Positions 44,104 through 55,330 of a DNA stretch of 64,000 bases are shown piece after piece. The stretch comes from Temnothorax longispinosus (Eukaryota > Arthropoda > Insecta > Hymenoptera > Formicidae): assembly GCF_030848805.1 (NCBI RefSeq), contig NC_092365.1, forward strand, positions 11,043,760 through 11,107,759, read 5' to 3'. Position 1 is the first letter of the stretch, and each line of letters begins with the position of its first letter. The notes under the pieces were generated by a model. The model worked only from the letters and a program-made list of their open reading frames with translations, ran no database searches and had not been told where the DNA came from. Both the position numbers and the translations under genes were made by a program.

Positions 44104-44903
44104 AAACAGGGATGACAGTAGGCTTCTGGAACATAGCAAAGTTAAAAGGGAAAAATGAAGAGTTTTGGAAGGTAGTGGAAGAATGGGATATAATAACGCT
44201 TCTGGAAACATGGGTGGAAAAGAAAGAGTGGAGCAAAATAAAAAGAATAATGCCAGAGAGATATGTATGGAAATGTCAGCCGGCGACAACAGAAAAGAAG
44301 AGAGAAAGAGCAAAAGGAGGGATAATCACGGAGTAAGAAAAGGGTTTAACGTAGAAAAAAGAATAGAAAGAGAAGAGGAAAGAATAGTGGAAAGAATTGT
44401 AAGAACAAAGAAGGGAGAATGGAAGATTATTAGCGTGTACGTAAATAATGACATTGACAAAAAAAATAAGAATAATAAAAGAATATACGAATGAAGGAGG
44501 TATAGGAGAGCGAATAATAATTGGAGGCGACTTTAACGCAAGAACCGGAGAAAAAGGAGGAATGGTGGACATTTTTGGAGAGGAAAGAAGATCAAAAGAC
44601 AAAGAAATAAATGCGGAAGGAAGAAAACTGATAGAATTTCTAAAAGAAGAAGGGCTGGGAATATTGAATGGAACTAAGGGAGATAAAGAAGGAGAATTCA
44701 CCTTTACCGAAGAGAGAGGAGAGGCAGTAATAGACTATGTAATAGGAAATCAAGAGCTATGGGAAAGAACAGAAGAGGTAAGAGTTGGAGAAGAGATAGA
44801 ATCAGATCATCAATATGTAGTATTAAAAGTAGCAGAGGAAATAGAAGAAGAAAAAAGTGAAAAAAGTAATGAACTGGTCAAAAGAAGCGGCAGAAAAATA
44901 TAG
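44104..44903 (+). pseudogene. LINE ORF2, endonuclease (EEP) portion
   Basis: Spread over three frames. VGFWNIAKLKGKNEEFW and LLETWV (motif with the catalytic Glu) come first, then IIIGGDFNARTGEKGG and DYVIGN, ending in SDHQYVVLKV (catalytic Asp-His). These are the ordered motifs of apurinic-type LINE endonucleases that nick the target DNA. At least two frameshifts (near 44330 and 44450). Confidence 0.7.
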
Positions 44904-45431
44904 AGAGGAGATTAAAGAAATAACTATAAATGAAACGAGCCCGGAGGAGATCATAGAAGAAATAAAGAACGCAGTGACACGAGCGGCAAGCTGGAGAGAA
45001 ATTGGAATAGATAATAAAGCAAAAAGAAAAAATAGATAGTGGGACGGACAATGCGCAGAGCTAAGAAGGGAAGCAAAAAAGAAGCTAAGGAAGTGAAGAA
45101 AGGGGGAAGGAGAAGACAGAATATATAAAGAAGAGAAAAGAATATAAAGAAAAGATAAAAAAAAAAGAGAAGAAAAAAGAACGAATTATAAAAGAAGCGA
45201 GAGATGCAAAAAATAAAAAGGAGGTCTGGAGATTTATACATAAATAGAGAAAGAAAACAGAAAAGAGGTAAATGAGGAAATAAGCGAAGAACAATAGAGC
45301 GAGCATTTTAAGAAGCTACTAGGAGGTGTAGGAACGAAGCAGAAAATAGAAAAGAAAAAACAACAAACAGGTACAGTAATGAAGATAAGGAGGGAATAAA
45401 GAGGGAGGATATAGAAGAAGTAATCGCGGAG

Positions 45432-46720
45432 ATGAAAGAAAGAAAAGCAGCAGGAATGGATGGAATACCAAACGAGGTATGGACAAACGGAGGAGACATA
45501 TTAAAAGAAGCGATATGGAAGATATGTGATATAGTCTGGAGGAAAGTAGAAATGATAGAGAACTGGAAGGAAGGAATAATAGTACCAATAATAAAGAAAG
45601 GGGAAAGAAAAAAAGCAGGAGACTACAGAGGTATAACGCTGATAAACACGAGCTACAAAATATACGCAGCCATTTTAGCAAAACGACTAGAAAAAGAGGC
45701 AAAAGAGAAGAAGCTAATACCGGAGACGCAAACAGGATTCAGGAAAAGAAAAGAAACGATAGAAAATATATATACATTGAATTATGTAATAGAAAGAGCG
45801 ATTAACAAGGAAAAAAGGAAGTTAGTGGCAACATTTATAGATCTGAAAGCAGCATTCGACTCAGTTGATAGGGAAATATTATGGAAGGTAATGGAGAAGA
45901 AAGGAACAAGCGAAAGGCTGAGAATTAGAATCAAAGAGCTGCATAAGGAAACAAGAAACGTGATTAGATGTAATGGAAAGAAAGGACCGTGCTTCTGGAC
46001 GGTCAAAGGAATAAGGCAAAAAAGCCTTCTGAGTGCGCTGCTGTTTATATTGCTGTTAGCGGACATGGAGGAAGTAATGAGAAAAGGGCAGGAGGGAGGG
46101 GTGGTTATAGGAGATACAAAATTCTGGACGCTTGCATATGCAGATGATGTAGTAGCAATTGCAGAGGAAGAAGAAGAAATGAAGCAAATGATAAGAAGGT
46201 TGGAAAAATATTTTGATAAAAGAAAACTAACAGTGAATGTGGGAAAAAACAAAAGTCATGAGATTTAGGAAAGGAGGAGAAATGAAATAGAATCAAGAAG
46301 GTGGAATGAAAATGGAAAGGAGAACAATTAGAAGAGGTAAAAGAATTTTGTTACTTAAGATACATATTTCAAAGAAACGGTGGACAAGAAGCACATATAA
46401 AGGAGAGAGTAAGAAAATCCACAGTAGCAATAAGGCAAGTATGGGATATAAGAAGAATTTTTGGAGGCGACTGGGGAAGAAGAATGAAACTCTTTGACTC
46501 GCTGGTGGCAAGTGTGGCGATGTATGGAGCAGAAATATGAGAATGGAAAAAAAGAAAGAGTGTAGAAAGGATACAAGAGAGATATATAAGATGGACATTA
46601 GCATTAGACTGGTGCACGCTCGGTTATATGATAAGACAAGAAACTAAAAGAGTTATGATGAGAACAAAAGCGGCAAAAAGGGCAATGGGAAATTATGAAG
46701 AAAAATTAGAAAATGGAGGG
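45432..46720 (+). pseudogene. LINE ORF2, reverse transcriptase portion
   Basis: 45432-46268 has KAAGMDGIPNEVW, IVPIIKKGERKKAGDYRGIT, TFIDLKAAFDSVDRE (motif A) and AYADDVVAIAEEEEE (motif C, intact). The motif B region reads RQKSLLSALLF where RQGCPLSP-like text is usual, a likely disabling change. C-terminal parts (EFCYLRYIFQRNGGQEAHI) continue in other frames with a stop near 46540. Confidence 0.75.
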
Positions 46721-47221
46721 GGAAACAAAATCGCAAAAGCATGCTGAAAGGAAATAAAGAAAGACGTAGCGCTCGAACGAGAGCGCTCATTCGTTAACTT
46801 TAACCTATTCTGCTACAAAAACTACTTGTTAGACGCAACTTTACTAAACGAAAAAGTTGTTTCTTTTAGCATAAAGAATTGCGTTCTGTACTCCGTACCC
46901 GCGAGTTTTGGGACGCTCTTATATGTATACATATATATACAGGGTGTTAAATTTCAAACGTAACAGGTCAAATATCTTGATAGCTAAATGAAATATCAAG
47001 GTCCGTTTTTTTTCAGGTTGTATTGTTTCAAGACGGACAAATTTTGATTAAAAAAATTGACCTAGGGTGGAGGCATCAAGGTCAAATAAAGGTCAACTTT
47101 ATTTATTTAAACGGCAACATAATATTTTAAACACCTACGTTTGTAGCCCTTTTTATTACGAATTCAACGCGCTATGACCCAAGGTTACTGAAGGTCAAAT
47201 GATCAAATGCGGGCTTACGAT

Positions 47222-47345
47222 GGGAGCTTTCCAGCAAGCGACACAAGTCGACACAAGCATCGTTCTAGCTTAATTTTTTAGTAACGAGTAACAAAGATAA
47301 AACAACACTTGTGTCGACTTGTGTCGCTTGCTGGAAAACTCCCGA
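47222..47345. mobile_element. nested hairpin MITE
   Basis: GCTTTCCAGCAAGCGACACA is mirrored by TGTCGCTTGCTGGAAAACTC. The inner arms contain GTCGACACAAG. Short AT-rich loop. Confidence 0.75.
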
Positions 47346-47630
47346 AATTATTGTCTTTAAACTGCTTACAATACGGCTAACTGGACAGCGAGCGCCCTAG
47401 TCACCTTGAAACTCTCTTCGCTATATGTTGTTTACATTCTTGGCTTTTTTCTGTATTTCCTGGACTCGATTCTGGCTTTCTTTCCTGTGTTTCCTGGACT
47501 CGACTCTGGCTTTCTTTAAAAAAAATAGAATGTAAACAACGTATAGCAAAGAGAATCTCAAGGTGCCTAGGAAGCTTGCTGAGCCAGTTAGCTGTATTGT
47601 AAGCAATTCGAAGGCAATATTGTAAGCTCG
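47346..47630. repeat. imperfect palindrome with 36-bp direct repeat
   Basis: GTTTACATTCT near 47430 mirrors AGAATGTAAAC near 47527, with further matching arms. In between, TTTCCTGGACTCGA(T/C)TCTGGC occurs twice. Confidence 0.6.
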
Positions 47631-47679
47631 CATTTGGTCATTTGACTTCCGGCAATTTTGGGTTATAGCACATTGAACT

Positions 47680-47924
47680 AATTAAGACTTTAATCGACTA
47701 ATACTGACAATGATTATAATCGTGGTAACAATTATAATCGCTGTGACAAATTGTCACCCCGTTTTGACCATAGATTCTGGTTCTTCTAAAATTGATGTAA
47801 TTTAGATGCTTATATTATAAGCATCATATTTGAATAATTAAATTGCGAAAAATATTACCTTAACCAGGGTTTGAACCTGGAACCTCCCTCATTTCGTGAC
47901 GGTGTCGTACTAATTCAACCACTG
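47680..47924 (-). mobile_element. tRNA-derived SINE, complete copy
   Basis: On the minus strand it starts CAGTGGTTGAATTAGTACGA, with B-box GGTTCAAACCC, then a body with GATTATAATTGTTACCACG and a TAGTCGATTAAAG end. Flanked by a 13-bp duplication with one mismatch (AGCACATTGAACT 47667-47679, AGCACATTAAACT 47925-47937). It serves as reference for the split copy around PLE-A. Confidence 0.8.
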
Positions 47925-48649
47925 AGCACATTAAACTCGTAATAAAAAGAGCTGCAAACGTAGGTGTTTAAAAAATTTTGTTGCCAGTTAAAAAAAAGGT
48001 TGACTTTTATTTGACCTTGACGCCTCTATCCAAGATCAATTTTTTTTATCATCAAAATTGGTCTGCCTCGAAACAATACAACTCTTTTTTTTTAACGTGT
48101 AGAAATCTTCAACTATTGGGATCCCGGGCTAGCCCGGTTTACCCAATGCCCCCCCCTCCTTAATAAAACAAGGGGGAAAGACCTCCTCGCCCTCCTGCGA
48201 GAGGAACGAGGGGAGTGCCGGATTCTATGCATGTACATCGCCCACAATACTACATGCATAACCTACCGGCTAAAACTACACGGGTGTCCAACCCTGAGCC
48301 GATGGAGAGTGCCCGGGAACATAACATTGCATCCGGTTACACTCTCTGACTCTGAGCCAATATGGTTCCCGCCTACGAGCTTTACGCTCTGTGGCTCAAC
48401 AGAGCTAATATATCGCTATGCGGCGGGGTGTGGACACCGTCCACCCCGCCGCCCCTCCCGGTGGGAGGTATCGCCGACGTTTCGGAGTCCCAGCCGGAGC
48501 GCCGTCCTCCCATCCTCCGGACCTTACCCCCGTTGCGGCGTCGGGGGGAGGCCAGGAAATGCAGTCCTTCTCTTGTCGTACCAAGTACGACAGGCCCCAT
48601 CGTAAATGATGGTGATGGGAGGAAAAATGGCCCTAACAATAGGACTACT

Positions 48650-51564
48650 TTTATTATCTTTGTTGGGAAGGACCCGCCACGTCGGGGTCTTTTTTCTCTC
48701 GGCCGATCTTTTTCGCGTCTTCTTTGGCGCGCATTACTTCGCCACAAAAAGCTAGGAATGCGTGCCACTTCTCCTCTCTCCCGACCGTCGCCGCCACGAC
48801 GGCCGGAAGGGAGAAGTCATTGCCTATTTTGTTTATTAGGACACAGCGCTGCACACTCCACGCTGGACAGACTTTCAAACGTCCTTTTGCCAAATACCGA
48901 ATTGGCCAGGTACTTTTGCCATTTATCCAGTAGGATTGTCCTTTTTTGGAGCCTAATGGCTTGACGCACCCTGTCCGTTATTTCTACTCCCCCGGCTCGC
49001 AGTTTCTTTGTTCGTTGATAGACTCTAGCGTATTGTCTAGCTGCGAGCTCCAACGGGGGGAGCTTGGACAGGGTCGTCGCCGCCACGTGAGAGACGGTGC
49101 AATATTGACCGTGACACTCTTAGGGCTACCACACGTTGAGCTTGGCGCATCAACGTCTTAATACGTGTGGAGCCCTCCGCCGCATCGGCCCACACAAGGG
49201 CGCCATAGAGTGCCACGGCGTGCACCGTCGTGGCTTATAGCCGGCGAGCACGACTGTTCGCCCCTTCCAGGTTAAGCATAAGGCTCGCGAGGCTGTTCGC
49301 AACGCCCAACGCCCTGGGAGACAGGCGAGCAAAATGCAACCAGAGACCCAATACTTTCATATAGGCCTCTACGGGGACACGAGTTCCCTCAACGATTATA
49401 TGGGCCTTTGGTGACTTCCCCATAGAACGGTTGTAAAAGTAAACCGCTTGTGTTTTTTGGGGAGCCACCTTAAGGCTCACCGCCTTCATGGCGGCCACTA
49501 CCTTTGCCATCGCGATATTGGCTATCCGATTGGCCTTCTCCTCGCTGCTGCTCTCAACCCCCAGGAATGTGTCATCTGCAAATCCATTCAACCATCATCC
49601 CGGGGGCAGGGCAGCGTGCAGTACTCGTAGCCGAGGTTCTATAGGAAGGGGCCAAGAACTGACCCCTGTGGAACCCCTCGCACGTCCAGCCTGACCCTCA
49701 CGTTACCGTCTCGGTCTATATAGATTCAATTTCCTGTCCCGGAGATAGTCGTAAAGTACGGCTATCAAATAAGGGGGAACGCAGTGATATTCTAGCGCCC
49801 CCCTTATAACCGGCCATGGCAGGGTGTTAAACGCATTAGCTACGTCGAAAGATACGCCAAGTAACACCCTGGCGGCCTCCGCCGCGGCTTTCGAGAGGGC
49901 ACGGATACGCTCCATTGCATCAACTGTTGATTTACCCTCTCGAAAGCCATACTGGTCCGGAGATAAATCCGGACCAGTCCGGGGCAGGTGCTGGACGAGT
50001 CGACGGCAATTATTCGTTTAAATAGTTTGCCGACTTCGTCCAGCATGCAGATTGGTCTATATGCCGATGGCTGGTCAGCGGACTTTCCCACTTTGGGGAG
50101 AAGAATCAATCGAGCCACCTTCCACGCACGAGGGAAACGGCCATCTTTGAGACATTTGGAGAACAGTGCTCTTAAATGCTCGGCCATTTCCCCCGTAACC
50201 AAAGACCACGCTTTACCGGGAACTCCGTCCGCTCCTAGAGCCTTCCCTGCCTGCAGCTTTTTTGCGGCTGCACGCATCTCGTCCATAGTTACTCCGAGTT
50301 TTTCCTCGTCCCACTCCACATTTACCGGTAGAGCGGGACCGCCGTTAACCCTCTCCCCCGGATCATCGGGGAAGAGGGTATCAACCACCCTTTCTAAGAA
50401 CTCGGGGTTCATAATTTCCGTCACTGAAGGCGCCCTGGTTTTTAGTTTTTTGAAAATCATTTTATAAGGGCGCCCCCACGGATCTTCATCCAGGGCTTGG
50501 AAGAGCTTCTCCCACGCGCGGTTTTTGGCTGCCTTAATCGCCCTGGAAAAGGCCCGCTTGGCAGAGCGGTAACTCTCTCCAGCCTCTTCTAATCTCCGTG
50601 GTTGCCGGATTCGCCGGGCACGTAACCACAGGCGTCTGGCGTGGACGGAGGAGCGCCTAAGCTCGGCGATCTCCTTCGTCCACCAATACGCCGCCTTCCT
50701 TGGACGAGGTTTGGATCGGGGCATCGCGACGTCACACGCCGCAGTTACAATGTCCCCAATTCATTGTGCTGCCTCGTCCGCATCAGTTGGGACTGTAGAG
50801 CTGTCGTCCACCCACAGCGATGTTTGGATAGAGGCCCGGAACAAGTCTCTATCCATTTTACGCAGTGCCCATCTTGAGAAGCGGAACTCCGCTTCCCTGC
50901 GGCAGGCTTGAACTCCAGGGGGGGGGTAACCGAGAGGCTCATCTCGATAAACTGATGATCAGAGAGCGTTTCAACCTCTCTGGCCACCCTCTACCCGGTA
51001 ATGCGGCGCGCGGTCGAGGGATCTGCCCAAGTAATATCAACTATGGACCCCCCACCTATGCCGCACGCAGGTCTGGACACTGCCAGTATTCAGTGTGACA
51101 AATCCAAGGCCCGCCGCCCAACTCTCAAAGATCCTGCCCTTAGCATTGGTGACCGGGGAGCCCCACAACGCCGACTTGGCATTGAAATCCCCGGCCACCA
51201 CGATCGATCCAGGCACGATCCTTGTTATGCACGCCGTTAGGCTGTCGAGCCATGCATTGTATTGGGCCACGTCCGTGTTGGGGGATATGTAGACCCCTAC
51301 CACTGTGACGTGGCCCCACCTGACGGCCACAAACCCGTCGCCTGCCTCAAGCTGAGAGCAGGCGATGGGTTCCTCCGTCATCCGCCATGTAATTGCTACG
51401 GAGCCGCACCGATCCACCTTCCAACACGGGTGATTGGGCGGCACCCAGTACGGCTCCGCAGCCACCCCCAGACCACTGCCGCGCTCCGGCATAATGTGAA
51501 GAAACACGTCCTGCGAAGCGCGACAGTGATTTAGATTTGCATGAAGTAGTTTTTGTGGGGGCAT
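48650..51564 (-). pseudogene. R1-type ORF2: endonuclease and reverse transcriptase
   Basis: The ATG at 51564 begins MPPQKLLHANLNHCRASQD, the R1 endonuclease start. AAEPYWVPP, VVAGDFNAKSALWGSP and LSDHQFIEMSL (in another frame near 50950) follow. RT: KKLQAGKALGADGVPGKAW, ILLPKVGKSADQPSAYRPI, VSFDVANAFNTLPW (motif A, 49855), RGVPQGSVLGPFLYN (motif B) and GFADDTFLGVES (motif C, 49575). The C-terminal region continues to about 48800. At least three frameshifts (near 51050, 49930 and 49600) keep it from being one open frame. The enzyme would nick DNA and copy its RNA at the site. Confidence 0.8.
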
Positions 51565-51566
51565 TA
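51562..51566 (-). promoter_or_regulatory. TAATG stop-start overlap between ORF1 and ORF2
   Basis: ORF1 ends TCC TCA TAA and the last A begins ORF2's ATG. The UAAUG arrangement is known in the R1-clade element SART1, where ORF2 is translated by termination-reinitiation; the same is likely here. Confidence 0.7.
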
Positions 51567-54460
51567 TGAGGACTCATTTTCGAAGGCCTCCACCTCTTTT
51601 TCTTCGTTTTGTCCACTGTCTGGCAGGGCCACGAACTGCGGCTCCGTCCTCTCATCTTGCCCGAAGTTATAAGGCATTTCCTCCCGTGGTGTAAAAGATA
51701 TCTCCTCCTGTGGCGTGGAAATTGAAACCTGCTGCGGCAGTGGGGTCGACTGCGACAACGGTTCTAGCTCCTTATTCCTTTTCCTCCTTTGCGCTTTAGG
51801 TCTCAGGCTGATTTCGTTTTCCCCATTCTCTACTGCACTCGAGGCCGCCCTCTTAATAGGGGCCTTTTTGGGAACTGGGACCGAGACATTCTCCACGCTC
51901 ACGATTGTCGGCAGCTGATGTGAGAACACCTGTTCCTGCTCTACCTCCTTCGCGACCACTTTGTCTTGCATCGGATGCTTAGGCTTTGTCGCACCTGTTG
52001 CTCTGCCTGTCTTGGTCCTTTTCTTTGCGGAGGTACAAGCCTTATCTCCAGCCCTGTGGCCCGCTGACTTGCCTAGATCGGCGCAAATCGGGCATTTAGG
52101 TATGGCCGCACACTCCCGCGCCCTGTGACCGACCTCGCCACATCTATAGCAGCGGGAGCTGCGATCAACCTCACTAGTGCATTGGGCCCGGACGTGGCCC
52201 CCCTCCAGGCATTTAAAGCACTGGAGGGGCCTAGCGTCGAGCTCCTGCACTCGGGCGATGAACCATCCTGTCTGAACTTTATTGCCCTTGTTCCTGATAG
52301 CGTTAATCGCTACCAAGGGGCATCTTAGCCACGTAGTATTTAGGCCGTTAGGCCCTTTACGTAGCTTGTCTACCTGAATCTGAGCTGGCAAACACTCACC
52401 GGCCTCAGCTACGGCCTTTGCCAGCTCCTCCTGAGTTACAGAATCCACTAGGTTGTGGACTCTTAATTCGCCTGTTTTTTGTGGGCCTAGTGACTTTAAC
52501 ACCAGGACGTCCCGCGAAGAGTTCTGCCAAACGTTCAGCCAGTGCGTCGGCTTTAGCAGCCTCTTCTTTACCGGGTACCTCGATTAAGAAGGCCTCGGTT
52601 TGAGCCTTCTTAGGTCTAAAGCCCCCTACAATCTTCAGATCTTTTAGGGATATGTGAGAGCAAGCGGCCTCCTTCATTAGACTATCATAGTCTCCTTCCA
52701 GGCTGGTAAGTGTGATCGCCGCTCGCTGAACGTGGCAGCTTCCTCTTACCGGCCTTAGTCTTCTTACCAGCTGCGTTATCCTTGGCTGATTTTGCCGGCG
52801 CGGTCTTGGCAGTGTTTGTGTTCTGTGTAGCAGGAGCTTTACTACCACCAGTTGCCTTGCCGGCCACCTTTGTTTTACTGCTTTGTCCCTGTTTTTCCTT
52901 CCTGACAACCATGGCCCAGGAGACCGCCTGGGCCATCTCGGTGTTCTTATTTGGGGCAGGGACAGAAGCAGTTCTGCCAGTAGGCTCCTTATTCGTCGGA
53001 CCGGGGACCTTGGTTCCCTTGTTCTTCGTTTTGGTACCTCCAGCAACTCCCGTCGTAGGCTTGGGCTTGGGTTTATTGCCCTTCTTGCTGGTCACCTGAT
53101 TTGTTTCCTTACTTCCCGCTATCGCCTCCTTCTGCTTGCGGGGGGCTTCCTTCAGGGCAGGTGACTCCCTCCTCTCGGCTTGAATTTTCCCGCTCAGAGT
53201 AGCAGTACCTAATCTCGCCACAAGATTCTCAAACATTCCCTCCACTTTGTTCGTGAAGGCGTTCAGGAGTCTCTCCTCCAATGTCGTTTCCTTATTTGAC
53301 AAATCCTTAGGCGGAATAGCCTTTTTTAGCACCTTGGGCCCCCGTCCTTTTAACGGAGGCCTCTGTACCGCAGGCTTGCCTTCTTCGTCTATCTCGGCCA
53401 GTATTTTGATCCGATTGGCCTCAGCGGCTTCCTTCTCTCGTCTCTCCTCATCCGACGAGTACTCGACGTATATCCGCCTAGCTGTGTTCCTACTCGTGCG
53501 TTTGCTTTCTGCCGGTGGATCAAGGCGGGCATCATTCTGTGCCTCGTCAATGTCCATCGGCGTGTCCTTCCTAAGGGGCGTGAATTTCTCTACCATTTCC
53601 CGTTTACGGTTATCCTCCCTTAGTAGAGCTATTTGGTTGCGGAACTCTTCAAGCTCCGCATCCATGGTGTACCTGTCGTTCTGCTCCATTCGACTTACCA
53701 TCTGTGTGACGGCCGCGGTGATGATTGCAGTCGCCTCATTAAGGTGGCCTTTGTCTGGGCCCCTGAGGCTTTTAGCGGTTGTACACACTTTATCCACCGT
53801 GGAAGGTCATTGGTTGATGCCATCTTTAGCTCCTCTAGCGCTTCCAATTTCAAGGCCTTCCTTTTTCTCGAGAGATTGGCTGGCACAGACAGGTCCGCCA
53901 AGTCTCTCAGGCGTTTTTTTTCTCTTTTCCGCTCTTTTTTGGCGAGAAGGGCTTTCTTGACCTCGTAGTCACCGATAGTAATAGGTGTGCCTCTCTTTTT
54001 ATCGGTTTCCTTGGTCCAGAGCCTTCCATCATCTGGATTAACATATACCGACGTGTCCGACACATCAGGATCTGTATCCATTTCTAACGAGTCAACGCCC
54101 AATAGCGCGTCGGTAGACTCGGATCTTACGAACTCCCTGTCGGCTCCCTTGAGGAACTCCTTCGTCTTTACAAGGGTCTCTTCAACTCCTTGCCTTTTCT
54201 TGATCAGCTCAAGAGCGGGAGTGGCGGAAAATTTGTCCCTGTCCGACGCCTGGCTGCCCTTCTGAGAAGTGGAGGGGTTATTCCCTTGAGATGATCTCAG
54301 GGCTTTCCCCCTCGCACTTTTTGTCCTCCAACGGGACCTTTAATGGTTCTGGAAGAGGATTTCTTCTCGGTCACACTGGGTCTTTGGGAGGACCCATCAA
54401 GGTGCCGGGAAGAGTCTCTGCCGTCTCTTTGTTATTATTTAATGCAGAATTATTATTCAT
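51564..54460 (-). pseudogene. R1-type ORF1: gag-like zinc-knuckle protein
   Basis: Likely start ATG at 54460 (MNNNSALNNNKETAETL). Charged and low-complexity regions follow (KKRQGVEETLVKTKEFLKG; Lys/Pro/Thr-rich 52780-53200). The C-terminal core has VQTGWFIARVQELDARPLQC and three zinc knuckles: CFKCLEGGHVRAQC, CYRCGEVGHRAREC, CPICADLGKSAGHRAGDKAC. It packages element RNA in related LINEs. Frameshifts near 54385, 53800, 52700 and 52480. The stop TAA overlaps the ORF2 start as TAATG (51566-51562). Confidence 0.75.
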
Positions 54461-54560
54461 TTTAGGGTTAATTTCCGGACCCGCTGCGGCTCTAGGTGAT
54501 AGGGCGCGCCCCACGACCGACCAGGACATACATCCCGACCGATTATTAATTTCTAATTGT

Positions 54561-55330
54561 ATGTTTTCTTCATTTCCTCGAAATTTGGTAACTTTTTAAA
54601 ATAATTACCTCTATGAAATTAGGTTAGTTTTTTCGAAGTGAGGGTGTAGAGGGAGGCGTTCAATTTACTACACATAAATAGATTGGTAAACCAGTTGTTC
54701 GAGAGCGCGCGGTAGCGCGAGATAGCGCGCGGTAGAGGACGACCACAAAAGAAACGGAGAGGAACAGCAAGTACAGAAATACAAAGTTTAATGTTCAATA
54801 TGTACACTTATTTACACGAGTTTCCTTTTCAGGCAAAATACCGTGAGCGCGCACAGAGTCTAGCTCGGCGAAAGCGGCGATATAGCAATTAAGCAAGCGA
54901 GTGCGAAAAGCGGTGATGAGCGGTAAAGCAAAGCGGTTGTATAAAGATACTAGCGGTGTTCTATGATCTGCGAGCGAAATCGATTCCGCGGCGCAGCGGC
55001 GGTCCTTTCAACACCTCCGAGGCGAAACTCCCTCCCTGCAGATTTCTCAGAATTTCGGGAGGGTGATTGGCCGTCGGAGTCCCGCGTCATGGAGCTGACG
55101 TCACCGGTTTTACGTGGTGACCCGACGGGGTCGTCACCTGTTTTCGAGTGCTTTGTGTATAGCATGGATCGTTCCTTTGTTCTAGCGTTATTGTTTGACT
55201 TTATTATTGATAACAATGTTAAAGTTTCTAGGAAGCTAATCCCGAAAGATCCATGCTATACCGAATCTTCCCGTGACAATTCTTGTATTATGCGACATTT
55301 TACGCGAATATAAATTTACTGCAAGCGTGC
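54561..55330. other. GC-dotted flank 5' of the LINE, unidentified
   Basis: Contains GCGCGCGGTAGCGCGAGATAG-type direct repeats at 54712-54735 and an inverted pair ATAGCATGGATC (55159) / GATCCATGCTAT (55249). No gene recognised. Confidence 0.4.

Larger units (their letters stand above)
42898..46790 (+). mobile_element. purine-rich non-LTR retrotransposon (LINE), decayed
   Basis: A long element whose sense strand is overwhelmingly A/G. It encodes in order an ORF1-type protein (43520-43996), an EEP endonuclease (44104-44903) and a reverse transcriptase (45432-46720), with several frameshifts. The 3' end is unclear, with no tail or target duplication found. Minus-strand Leu/Ser/Phe-rich frames across it are shadows. 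Clade not determined. Confidence 0.75.
46938..48083. mobile_element. long-TIR element, host of nested insertions
   Basis: Left CAGGGTGTTAAATTTCAAAC through GACCTAGGGTGGAGG, AAACACCTACGTTTG and GGTCAAATGATCAAATGCG is mirrored at the right (47630-48083), which is cut before its terminus by the poly(A) of the R1-type LINE. It holds a hairpin at 47222-47345, a palindrome at 47346-47630 and a SINE at 47680-47924. Confidence 0.7.
48094..54560 (-). mobile_element. R1-type LINE, near complete, minus strand
   Basis: About 6.4 kb. The 3' end is at about 48094 with a 10-nt poly(A) (T run 48084-48093), then a 3' UTR, ORF2 and ORF1, and a 5' end near 54560. ORF1 has three CCHC knuckles and ORF2 has an EEP endonuclease plus RT, the layout of the R1/I group. 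Related R1 elements are often target-specific, but no rDNA flank is present here. No target duplication found. Confidence 0.85.

Noticed and set aside
43227..46617. Many Phe/Leu/Ser-rich minus-strand frames that look like membrane proteins
   Set aside because: Shadows of the purine-rich LINE coding strand.
52782..53968. Plus-strand frames of 90-237 residues
   Set aside because: Antisense of the R1-type ORF1.
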